From contig NC_089584.1 in the NCBI RefSeq assembly GCF_019320115.1, forward strand, positions 78,745,260 to 78,809,259: a stretch of 64,000 nucleotides of DNA. The letters run 5' to 3'. A program made the translations under genes and the position numbers. Position 1 is the stretch's first letter, and each line of letters starts with the position of its first letter. The notes beneath the pieces are model-generated. The model was not told where the DNA came from and made no database searches. It saw only the letters and a list, made by a program, of their open reading frames with translations. Shown here piece after piece: positions 1 through 9,285 of this stretch. This DNA is from Miscanthus floridulus. Lineage: Eukaryota > Streptophyta > Magnoliopsida > Poales > Poaceae.

Positions 1-840
1 ATAATTTTTACAAAAAGACCTACGCCAAAACGTTTTATGAAAATAGACCATTTTTAGGCGTCTTAGAACATGACGCCGAGGTATGGGGGTCGGCGTCGAC
101 TGACACGACGCCGAGGTATTGCCATGTCACGGACGACCGGGGTCGTCGGCGACACGGTGGCGCGTGGGGGTCCGAGACGTCGGCGTCGTGTCAGCCAACG
201 CCAAGGGCCCAACCTCGGCGCGGCTGGACTGCGCGCCGAGCTATTGGCACCATCCGGCGCGCGGCCCAGGCGGCCCAACAACGCACGGTGGCCCAGTAGC
301 TCGGCGCGGGGTCACTTAACGCCGAGCCACAGACCTCGGCGCGGCCCGACTCAACGCCGAGGTCTGGTCCCTTGAGGCCGCGCCGAGGCCCCCTTCTTCT
401 TCCTCCCTCCATTCTGAAACCGCTGGTCTCCTCTCTTTCTCTTCTCCCCCACGCCGCCACCAAACCCTAGCCTCCAAAATCAACCCTAGGTGCCACGATC
501 TCGGCTCCCGAAGCTTCCTCGAGGTAATGGTCCCTCCCCTCCTCCAATCTATCCGTGTAGATGTGCTTACATTGTCTCTAATCATGTGGAATCATGGGTG
601 TATGGTGTTTTGGTATATTTGTGTTTGCATTTGCAAAATGTATGGCTTAGGATGATTGAGTGCATTGTTGTTTAACTGTTTTATGTGCTGAACATGTTAG
701 GTTAGTTTGGTTTCTAGTTATTTTGGTCATTAGGGTTCTTTGTTTATTGTAGGTGTCATTAGGGTTAGTTATTTGTTGGTCATTAGGGTTAGTATGTATT
801 TTATTTATTTGTTGGTCATTACATTTCAATTTTTTATGAC
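1..840 (+). repeat. Left terminal inverted repeat of the MULE
   Basis: Inverted match to 5029-5859. The outer ~400 bp is GC-rich with many copies of cgccgaggt/acctcggcg motifs. The inner half is AT-rich. It holds a CT-rich leader and a splice-donor-like GAG/GTAATGG at 521-529, in line with a 5'-untranslated exon for the gene starting at 963. Confidence 0.85.
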
Positions 841-962
841 TAAAAATGATTATGTTGTTGGGGTTGAAAAAGATGAAATGATATATTTTAGTTTCTACTT
901 ATTGGATTGAAACTCGCATGATATATTGATATGTGACACTACTTGTTGTGTGATGGCTGTAG

Positions 963-1331
963 ATGGATAAATTAGTGAGGTTGCATCATGGAGGCCGTAT
1001 TGTTAGGACAAGAGATGATAGTTTGGAATTTCTGGACATGTGTGAGGAGTTGTTGATTTTTTCTGAAACACCATCTTTGACCCAGTTAGTGGAGCGAGTG
1101 AAGGTTAAGTTAGGCTGGAATGAAGGAGACGTGCATGTTCAGTTTGAAGGTGTCATAGATGTTGGGTCGTCGAAGGGTCCTTGGATCAAGCGGTTGCTCA
1201 AAATTACAAGCGAGTCTGAATGGAATGATTACAAGGCAGTTGTATTGGCCTCAGAAGTGCGATCTTTGGATTTAGTAGTAAGTAAGGAGTCCGGCTTAGG
1301 AAATGATAACTTCGAAGCATGCCCATCTTAA
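963..1331 (+). CDS. MULE transposase N-terminal-like protein (truncated)
   Basis: A 122-codon ORF whose product starts MDKLVRLHHGG and has a compact alpha/beta-looking region (LTQLVERVKVKLGWNEGDVHVQFEGV is split here between residues ~40 and 65) followed by EVRSLDLVV near residue 100. I recognise this as the N-terminal domain found in front of plant MuDR-type transposases; it may help assembly or DNA binding of the transposase. An AG acceptor (961-962) sits directly before the ATG, and a donor at 524-525 in the TIR would give a 439-bp leader intron. No MULE catalytic domain follows. Downstream, another frame to ~1480 keeps open, basic, Arg-rich coding-like sequence, which may be the transposase C-terminus left by an internal deletion. 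The start is a true ATG. The family call is from memory. Confidence 0.55.
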   Translation: MDKLVRLHHGGRIVRTRDDSLEFLDMCEELLIFSETPSLTQLVERVKVKLGWNEGDVHVQFEGVIDVGSSKGPWIKRLLKITSESEWNDYKAVVLASEVRSLDLVVSKESGLGNDNFEACPS

Positions 1332-1972
1332 GGTACTCCAAGGAACTCAAGGAACTCAAGGCCCCTCCGGTTCTGGACGTCCACAGAGGACGCTCAGACC
1401 AGTGGACAGGTACACTCCAGGTACCTATCCGTTTGGAAGGGGAAAGCGTTACGCTCACCGTCCACGTTAAGGTACAAGGAGCGATAAAAGATCCAAAGAC
1501 TTCATATGCTATATTTTGTGCATGGACTATGTATGCATTGGACCTTATGTAATGCACTATGTATGGACCTTGTACTATGTTTGGACTATGTTGGTTGATT
1601 GATGAAGCATATGTATGGACTATGTTGGATGTTGAATGTGTTGGACTATGTTGGATGTCGAATGTGTTGGACCTTATGTATGTATGGATGTTGAATGAAT
1701 GTGTATGTCGGTGCGGTCATTTGTTATGTGAAATTCTGTGTATTCTATTTTTTGGTGAACCCAGGAGCTCGGCGTCAATTGAACACACGCCGAGGGTGGG
1801 CACCTCAGCATTTAGTCAATTGACGCCGACCCCTGGTGCATACTGGAATCCTTTGTCTTGAAGCGCTGAGGTGCCCAAGCTCGGCGTGCCGTAAATTGAC
1901 GCCGAGACATTAACGTCGGCGTGGGCCGACTAAGCGCCGAGGTTTGGCCCAAACCTGGCACTGGCCGTTTTG
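1332..1972. other. MULE interior without clear coding potential
   Basis: The first ~150 bases may be an out-of-frame transposase tail. Then follows an AT-rich stretch with the words tatgtatggac and gttggactatg repeated several times (1540-1700). From ~1765 it turns into GC-rich subterminal-type repeats with cgccgag words. No complete gene is seen. Confidence 0.5.
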
Positions 1973-2176
1973 ATCCCTAGGGTTGGCGTGGGCCGCCTTG
2001 ACGCCGAGCCTCAGCCCAACTCGTAAATGGCCGAGCCAAACCCTAGGGTTGGCGTGGGCCGACTCGACGCCGAGCCTTAGCCCAACACGTAAATGGCTGA
2101 GCCAAACCCTAGGGTTGGCGTGGTCCGAATCAACGCCTTGGTCATCTACCTCGGCGTCGTCCGACTTGACGCCGAG
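1973..2176 (+). repeat. ~66-bp tandem repeat, about 2.5 copies
   Basis: The unit begins ccctagggttggcgtgggcc, contains gacgccgagcct and cgtaaatgg, and recurs at ~1976, 2042 and 2108; the last copy is partial. The cgccgag words are shared with the TIRs, so these may be internal binding-site arrays of the MULE. Confidence 0.75.
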
Positions 2177-2494
2177 CCTATGAAAATAGAAAGAATAAAG
2201 TATTAAAGAGGTCTTCTAAACCTTTGGTATAGGTTGAAATCCTATTTGCATGATTCAAATGAAAAATCTTTCTCAACGATTCCTCTTCTACTAACACGAT
2301 TTATACTAATAAGAGTTGACATGCTATATTTATGTTTGTATGTTTGTTCCTGCAGGAAAAACCAAAGGTTGGTTCGATTTCAATCCCCTATTTTTAGAGA
2401 GTCAATTTTTTTTTCAGTTTGGGAATCAACCATAGTACATGAAACTTAGAGGTAGGTAAACTGCAATTTATGAAATAGCGAATGCACAACGATT

Positions 2495-2663
2495 ACACTC
2501 ACATCAAAACTAACAATGGCATGTCGCAAACTAAACCTAGCATGCCTTAGGGGATTGAAAGAAACAAGTGATACAGACATTGCAAAGGGTACACACTCAC
2601 ATGAAAACTAACAATGGCATGTTGCAAACTAAACCTAGCATGCCTTAGGAGATTGAAAAGAAC
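2495..2663 (+). repeat. ~98-bp tandem duplication
   Basis: The block acactcacatcaaaactaac...gcatgccttagg at 2495-2565 recurs at 2593-2663 with a few changes. It lies between the convergent genes of the MULE and has no coding potential. Confidence 0.75.
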
Positions 2664-2956
2664 AACTCATACAAGCATTCCACATTTGGATTGACTAACA
2701 AAGGTTTGTCCTAATAATGCTCCCACATATTGAACTGAGTTGCGCCTTCCCCATAGTATCCTTCAGTTGACGGAGGCGGTGGCGGTGGCGGTGGAGAAGG
2801 AGGCCCGTCCTTCTTATGGTACGGGCACTCGCAGTACGGATTATTGCATAGTGCCTCCTCTGCATCATTGCTGTTGTCGTTGTCCAACTTGTCCCTGTTA
2901 CCACTTCCAGGGCCATACTCTCGGTCAAAGATGTGTCCCTATAGATATGTGATGTA

Positions 2957-3400
2957 CTATTGATGGGGATAGATAGGAAGAGGGTCGACCCATCTAGTGA
3001 AGCCACAGTTATCTAGACAGCTTGAATCCTGAAAACCCATCTACCAATAAGTACTACTAGAAACCAAATGCAAATCTAAAAAATGAGAGTTCAAAGGAAA
3101 TACAAATCCTCGCGGGCATCTGAAGAAACGACGGCCTCCACCGTCACAGTCGTTGTACATCTGCACAACGCAATCCAAACCGTGGCGGCATTTTGGCCAA
3201 TCTTCAATGCGCTTGTCGTATGATCTAAGAGGTCTCTCACGGGTGAAGTCACTCTTCCTCTCCAAAGGAAATTCCTCTATTGGTTCTTCAAAAGAATCAG
3301 GACCCAGAGAACCCTCCCACACAATCGGAGGTCCCTTCCTCACCCCCTTTCCTCTCCCTCCGCCGAAACCCTTTCCACTCGAGGAACCTCCGCTCGACAT
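2957..3400 (-). CDS. MULE-borne GRF-like zinc-finger protein, two exons
   Basis: Exon 1 (3400-3104) starts at a true ATG with a Ser/Gly/Lys-rich tail (MSSGGSSSGKGFGGGRGKG). It contains CRHGLDC near residue 75 and GGGRRFFRCPRG near 90. A 75-bp intron (3103-3029, GT..AG, phase 0) joins exon 2 (3028-2957), encoding DSSCLDNCGFTRWVDP and ending at TAG; the total is ~122 aa. The spaced Cys/His with aromatic-Arg-Phe-x-Cys and a following Cys-Gly-Phe-x-Arg-Trp resembles GRF-type zinc fingers, which bind single-stranded nucleic acid. The stop follows HQ where I would expect the protein to go on, so it may be truncated. A TATA box lies ~60 bp upstream. Coding exon joining is inferred from phase and splice signals. 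Confidence 0.55.
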
Positions 3401-3456
3401 TTGCTAAAACTAAACCAGAAAACAAGTTGTGTGGATGTGGAGCAAGACATGGACCA

Positions 3457-3466
3457 CTATATATAG
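3457..3466 (-). promoter_or_regulatory. TATA box for the minus-strand zinc-finger gene
   Basis: CTATATATAG (self-complementary) about 57 bp 5' of the ATG at 3400. This gives the middle gene its own promoter, separate from the TIR promoters. Confidence 0.5.
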
Positions 3467-4015
3467 AGATGAAGGCAGGTTCACCATGAATGCTACTTGA
3501 CAAAAAACTTGTGTGCGTACTCATTTATTGAATCTGCAAAGGCTAAATGCTTCATCTGAAAAGCCTACAACCATGACTGGTCATTTCATCTGAAAAGGCT
3601 ACACCTGTGTTTTGTCACTTTATCTAAATGCAGTACATCACTCTGATATTAATTCACTGCGTATACGAATACAACAGTAAACGAATCTAGGCTTTCAGTG
3701 AGTTTTCAAATAGACTTTTCATTGACTGCAATAGTACTTGTAGCCCTTTCAGTGACTGCAATAGCACAAGTAGCCTTTTCAGTGATACAAACAGTAGCAC
3801 TACAGTCTTAGGATAGTTAACGAAGTACAGGGCATAAGACCATCTGAAATAAAAGCATAGTGCATTACAACATAATAAAAAAGTCCAGGGAATAAGTTCA
3901 TCTGAAATAAAAGCAGAGTGCATTACAACATAGTAAAAAAAGTCCAGGGCTACACGACATCGCTCGTGAATAAACCAAATACCTACTGAGTGCAACGAGG
4001 CCACTTTCTCTTCCT

Positions 4016-4689
4016 CTAGGCATCGGGATTCTCCTCCATCGCTGTCTTCGCTCGGCGCACACGCTCAAGCTTCTTCTCCCTCTCCGCCCTGTACGCAGCA
4101 ACACGCCTCCTTTGCTCCTCTTCCTTACGCTCCTTTTCTATAGCCTCATGTCTGCGTCTCTGCTCAAACCTCTCCTTAACCTCCGCATCCCACTTCTTCA
4201 GGCCTTCTAGATGCTGCTTGTCCGACTCCTTGATCTCAGTGTCAATCCACTGCTCAAAGTCACACAGTGGTGGAACGGTCTGCAAGAAAAACAAATTGTT
4301 ACAAAACAAATAAATAAGCAATACTTAATATGACAAGAAAATTAATTAACACACAATAAAAATTCCTCACAAACGATGTACGGCGCTGTTGCTTTGTAGG
4401 TTCCCATGCATAATTGGGACACATCCAGTACCTCTGTCTATATGTTTCCTCATCTTCAGAGATGTCTACCTTGCAAGGATCACCACAAAAGCACATTGGT
4501 CGAGGAACACCTTCAGGGAGAGGCTTTAGGTCGTATGGATTTGCCCTCTGGCGACCATAGTTACAATTGAAAGAATTTAGTCATATTAACGGAGAACCAA
4601 ACCTAAACCTAGGGTTTTCTATTTGTTGCACAAATAATGAATAAACATTGGGATTACCTTGGAATATGAGCTTTACCACGCCTTGGCAT
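4016..4689 (-). CDS. MULE-borne Cys-rich/coiled-coil protein, three exons
   Basis: Exons 4689-4658, 4545-4371 and 4279-4016 join in frame through GT..AG introns, giving ~156 aa. Residues ~31-52 carry PMCFCGDPCKV then YWMCPNYAWEPT, a C-x-C...C...C zinc-binding pattern like that of GRF-type fingers. From ~75 the protein is highly charged (Glu/Lys/Arg) with heptad-like EKERKEEEQRRRVAAYR, a likely coiled coil. The start is the first ATG, one base after an acceptor; a donor in the right TIR fits a 655-bp leader intron. The TAG at 4018-4016 is followed in the same frame by basic codons to a second stop at 3985-3983, so it may be a CAG-to-TAG change that shortens the tail. Function unknown; pairing with a transposase-like gene in one element suggests a helper role (inference). 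Confidence 0.55.
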
Positions 4690-5028
4690 CCTAACATTAC
4701 GTAGAAAAAAAATCAATCCAAAGTACCTTACAACGAATGTAAAGCTACTAACACTAAATCACCATACCTCCCAAATAAGCTTTTCATTACAAACCCTAAG
4801 CAAATTTGAATCCCAACAAACATAAAATTTAACTCAATGATTATAAACCAGAACATATACAACAACAACAACAACCATACATTTAGGTCATTCAATCATT
4901 TGAACCACCATACATTGCACGAATGACATGAACATGAACCAAACCTACAATGCCAAGTTCAAAAACAACCGAATCTAAATGGATGAAATGAAAGAGGGGA
5001 AAGAGGAGTACCTTGGCAAAATGCCTTG
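4690..5028. other. MULE interior, leader intron of the right gene
   Basis: AT-rich and without ORFs of note. On the minus strand it runs from the donor in the right TIR to the acceptor at 4692-4691, so it is most simply the 5' intron of the gene at 4016-4689. Confidence 0.45.
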
Positions 5029-5859
5029 GTCATAAAAAATTGAAATGTAATGACCAACAAATAAATAAAATACATACTAACCCTAATGACCAACAAATAA
5101 CTAACCCTAATGACACCTACAATAAACAAAGAACCCTAATGACCAAAATAACTAGAAACCAAACTAACCTAACATGTTCAGCACATAAAACAGTTAAACA
5201 ACAATGCACTCAATCATCCTAAGCCATACATTTTGCAAATGCAAACACACATATACCAAAACACCATACGCCCATGATTCCACATGATTAGAGACAATGC
5301 AAGCACATCTACGCGGATAGATTGGAGGAGGAGAGGGACCATTACCTCGTGAAAGCTTCGGGAGACAAGATCCGGGCACCTAGAGTCGCATTTGGGGGTT
5401 AGAGTTTCGTGGGGGCCGTGGGGGGTTTGGGAGCCGGCGGTTTCAGAATGGAGGGAGGAAGAAGAAGGGGGCCTCGGCGCGGCCTCAAGGGACCAGACCT
5501 CGGCGTTGAGTCGGGCCGCGCCGAGGTCTGTGGCTCGGCGTTAAGTGACCCCGCGCCGAGTTACTGGGCCACCGTGCGTTGTTGGGCCGCCTGGGCCGCG
5601 CGCCGGATGGTGCCAATAGCTCGGCGCGCAGTCCAGCCGCGCCGAGGTTGGGCCCTTGGCGTTGGTTGACACGACGCCGACGTCTCGGACCCCACGCGCC
5701 ACCGTGTCGCCGACGACCCCGGTCGTCCGTGATGTGGCAATACCTTGGCGTCGTGTCAGTCGACGCCGACCCCCATACCTCGGCGTTATGTTCTAAGACG
5801 CCTAAAAATGGTCTATTTTCATAAAACGTTTTGGCGTAGGTATTTTTGTAAAAATTGTT
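5029..5859 (-). repeat. Right terminal inverted repeat of the MULE
   Basis: Inverted copy of 1-840, differing by scattered substitutions and small indels. On the minus strand it carries the same donor-like GAG/GTAATGG (GT at 5345-5344). A minus-strand leader could splice from here to the acceptor at 4692-4691, one base before the ATG of the gene ending at 4016. Confidence 0.85.
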
Positions 5860-5999
5860 TTCAAAAGAGACTAAAATACAAAAATTTCACCCCGACTCCT
5901 CGACTCCTCTCGACACATCAACTCGCCCGAGCCACCGCTGGCGGCGGCCGGTAGATCCAGACGCAATTCCTGGAGGCAGATCCAGATCGCCCTCCCCCG

Positions 6000-6412
6000 T
6001 CCCTGTCCCCGTTCGCGAGGAGGTCGGCGGCGGCCGCTGGGGACGAGACGGAGCACGTCTTCCGCAAGTTGGATGCCAACGGCGACGGCCATATCTCGCG
6101 GTCCAAGCTAGCGGCGCACTTCAAGAGCGTCTGCCACGTCGCCACCGATGACGAGGTGTCCCGCATGATGCCATGATGGAGGAGGCTGATGCGGACGGCG
6201 AGCCTGCCCGAGTTCGTTCGCCGTGCTCATGGAGTCTGCATCCACCGACGACGCCGCCGTCGAGAAGGACCTGCACTACTCCTTCATGGTCTTCGACGCC
6301 GCCGTCGAGAATCGACGCCGACGACAACGGCCTCATCTCGCCCGCTGAGCTCGCGCGCCTTCTGCGCGGCCTCGGGGACCGCCACCGTCGCGCAGTGGAT
6401 GTTCAACGTTCA
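6000..6412 (+). pseudogene. Calmodulin-like (CML) EF-hand gene fragment
   Basis: One frame from ~6000 to 6178 reads ...GDETEHVFRKLDANGDGHIS, an EF-hand loop (D-x-N-x-D-x-H-I), then TDDEVSRMM. The signal then moves frame: MMEEADADGE at ~6170 is a second EF-hand cut by a small deletion, and a third loop (DADDNGLISPAELARLLRGLG) is spread over 6308-6380. The residue order matches plant CML calcium sensors, which have four EF-hands in ~150 aa. At least two frameshifts, no upstream ATG in frame and no fourth EF-hand show it is broken. Loop 1 also has Lys where Glu is usual at position 12. It begins within ~150 bp of the MULE end; it may be a captured or retroposed fragment. GC-rich codon use is typical of grass CMLs. 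Confidence 0.7.
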
Positions 6413-7496
6413 AGCACGGCAAGTTATTAGCGGATACTCTTCACCCAAACAGCAAGCCCAGGAGAGAAAAGATACACCCGTATCCAAGGGGTTTTGTTGT
6501 GCACAAGAATTTACACTTGTAAACTAATTACAGGTCCAAAATATTACCGACATGCCAAACAGAGCCTAAGAGTGTGTCCACCAAAAACAGGCGCGGTGTT
6601 TTTTCTAACACCAATCATCATGCTTAAACCAGCCTTTGGAGTTTAGAACCACCTTATCAACCGATCTTCCATATCGTTGCGCAACGTCCAAATAAGCAAA
6701 CCAAGTTTAACCATGGCCGGCCTGATCGATCTTTGCTTGCTCCCATGAGCTGTGAGTGCAACCGCAGGCGATTAAAACGTCAGATAAATTAAACTCGCCA
6801 TCCATGCCTGAGAGGCCCAAGAAACGTAACCGCGAGTTTCTTTTCTTGGAAGAAATGAAACCCCGGCAGAGCCGTTTACGACGAAACCCGGTGCACGATA
6901 GCACAGTCACCTGCTCACATTATTATGCATACATTTATCTATATACTCCACTTTGCAGCTGCATCTGCACCTGCATTTGAAGCTCCCGCTGCACGAGAGA
7001 TTGCCTGCAAGTCTGAGCATGCGCAGCAGCACACAAGAGGCCGTATAGCTTAACTTGCCTGAGCCACGATGGATCAATCATCCAAGGATCCAGCTAACGC
7101 ACACACCCGCCGCGCATTTTAAACATGCATGGGTGTAGGTTGGCAGGCACGGCCGGCGACCCTCTTTGCCTTGCAGTTGAAGGTGAAAATGTGGAGGGAC
7201 ACACACACGCAGTGGCTCGCTGGAACAGACAGTCGGCAAACCACCATGCGTTTTAACAAGACGCAGTAGTTGCTTGCGGCGACGTGCACTGCATCCTTCT
7301 CGTTTCGATCGGTCCTGCACTCTTGCTCGCCCTCCAAAAGCTCACGCTTCTGAGCCAGTTGCTTTCAGACTGGCAGTTGTTAGCAGCACCTTGCCCGAGT
7401 TTGCTGTGTACTTGCTGAGCCTGAGATACGTACATCACGGCTGATGCATCCGCAACGAGAAATGCACTCCATCGTATCTGCTGTGACTATGACTAT
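6413..7496. other. Intergenic, no gene seen
   Basis: Mixed composition. Short ORFs on both strands have no recognisable domains and no start context, and I see no repeats of note. Confidence 0.4.
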
Positions 7497-7790
7497 GGGC
7501 TTGTTTAGTTTCTCTCCTAAAATTTACTCTCTATCCCATCGAATATTTAGACATATGTATGAAGTATTAAATATAGACTAAAAAATTAACTAATTCCATA
7601 GTTTGCAACTAATTTCCGAGACGAATCTTTTAAGCCTAATTAGCCATGGTTTGACAACTTGTGCTACAGTAACACATGTGCTAATAACAGGTTAATTAGG
7701 CTTAATAAATTCATGTTGCGGATTACGGACGGATTCTATAATTTGTTTTTTTATTAGTATCTGAATATCCTATGTGACACCCTCATATAA
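7497..7790. mobile_element. MITE-like element (copy 1)
   Basis: Begins gggcttgtttagtttc. It has an inner palindrome in which aagcctaattagcc (~7632) mirrors ggttaattaggctta (~7690), and it shares gacgaatcttttaagcctaatta and tattaaatatagacta-type words with the element at 11632-11961. This is a common grass MITE family. The right end is decayed, so the boundary is approximate and the superfamily is left open. Confidence 0.65.
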
Positions 7791-9285
7791 CACTTCAAGA
7801 CTTTACACCTAGATTTAAACAGTCTATATGATCTCCGATCTCTCACTGGAGCAAAAGAGATTCTTCATGCTGTAGGTTGGCCAGGATCCGCGGTCTGCAC
7901 TGCACCTGCACGGCAGCAGGGGAGGTTTGGTGTTTGACCATCGACCATCATGCACCGCAGGGTGAAGTGGCCAAGCCACTCGATCGAGAGACTGCTTTGG
8001 TCTCTATTCTCCTGAAGAAGAAAAAGCACAGCTACTTTTTGATGTCACAATGCATGAGCTGATGAGCCTGACACTAGCGTAGTGCCCTGGCTCAGCTGGT
8101 CTCATCACAGCGAAGCGGTTTGGATTGAGTAACAATTCATGCTAAAAATGCGTCTGGTTAATTTCGGTAGTTGGTAAGGTTAAACTCAAGTTGGATGAGA
8201 CTTAGCTAAGACAGTCTCAGGTCTCGGTGTTGTTCAGATAGGTCGAAAACTAGCTTCCGTATATGTCTGTTCCTCCAACAAGATGCATGGTGTGGAAACT
8301 AACAAGAAATCTGTGCTCCACATCTCCGCGTCCTTTCGGTGAGTTCGGCTCTGAACTCGTACGGCAGGCTAGACCATGCCACGGCCCATGGGTAGTGACT
8401 AGTGAGCAGTGAGGCCAACCCCAACCAACCGGGCGCCACGAGGCGGCCTGGTCAAAGTGCAGGTCATCAGAAACGCGCGTCTTCACCGCACACCTCACTT
8501 CACCTGCGTGCGATCCTCCTTGCTCGGCTCGCTGGCTTCTCCTCTCGATTCTCTTCCCTTCCATAGCCAGATAGCCTGCTGCCTGCTGCTGTCACCGTTA
8601 CTGATGACCGCGTGATGAATGGTTGCTCTGCCGGCCTCGCAAGGGAACCCAAGAACGCACCAACCGCCCTAGGAAAAACAGGCACGGTCTACAGGTTACT
8701 GCTGCGCGTTAGGTCACCTGTGGATCCGCCGGGTCCGGTCCACCGCACCGGGTGGCCTCGCCTAGTCGCCTTGGACGACGACCACGGTCAGGCACGGGTC
8801 AGTTCGCGCGGTTTTTCAAATATGAATGAGTTTTTGATCCATGACAACAACAACAAAAAAAAATCACAAATTAAAACGCACGCGAGTTGAAGCGTCCCGG
8901 TACACCCATCCCACAAGCATGGTCGTTTCGTTCATTTTGGCCCCGGCCCAATGCAAACCGGCACGTCCACCCGGGACACACGCAACCCCAAACAACGCCC
9001 GTGCGGTGGCAGTGGCACCCAGCGACCAGAGCCCACCCCCGACCCGACACCGTCGCACCGCCCCGCCCGGTGTTAAGAGCGTGCGCGCACCCGAGCCCGC
9101 GCACAAAGCGAGCGAGCGAGCGAGCGAGGTTGGTGCCGGTAGCTCAACCCTCCTCACCTCACTCACCCTCCTCTCCTCTCCCCTGCGAGCCCAGCCCAGC
9201 CGAGCCGAGCACCTTCTCCCCGACCACGTACCACCACCGCCTGTGCGTGCGCCCTTTATACCTTTCGGCGCCGCGGCCGTCTCCG
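7791..9285. other. Region upstream of the ABCG gene
   Basis: GC content rises steadily from ~8400. The last 400 bp is CpG-rich, with an (agcg)n run near 9107-9127 and CT-rich leader-like DNA. The words ctttatacctt at ~9254 lie only ~30 bp before the ATG and are too close to be a confident TATA box. The open frame that runs through here in the ABCG frame has no ATG before 9286. Confidence 0.5.

Larger units (their letters stand above)
1..5859. mobile_element. MuDR-like (MULE) DNA transposon with ~835-bp TIRs
   Basis: The first ~840 bases recur as an inverted copy at 5029-5859, including the outer motif aatttttacaaaaa and the block cgccaaaacgttttatgaaa. Between the repeats lie one plus-strand gene (963-1331) and two minus-strand genes (2957-3400 and 4016-4689), so coding regions converge on the middle, as in maize MuDR. 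The plus-strand product resembles the N-terminal part of plant MULE transposases, but no MULE catalytic core was seen, so this copy is probably non-autonomous. The left end may be cut by the window edge, so no target duplication can be read. Seen: TIRs and gene layout. Inferred: superfamily. Confidence 0.75.

Noticed and set aside
1975..2120. Telomere-like aaaccctagggtt words
   Set aside because: Part of a 66-bp tandem unit in the MULE, not a run of 7-bp telomere repeats.
8887..9285. N-terminal extension of the ABCG protein by 133 codons
   Set aside because: It would need a non-ATG start and has the look of untranslated DNA; the domain begins just after ATG 9286.
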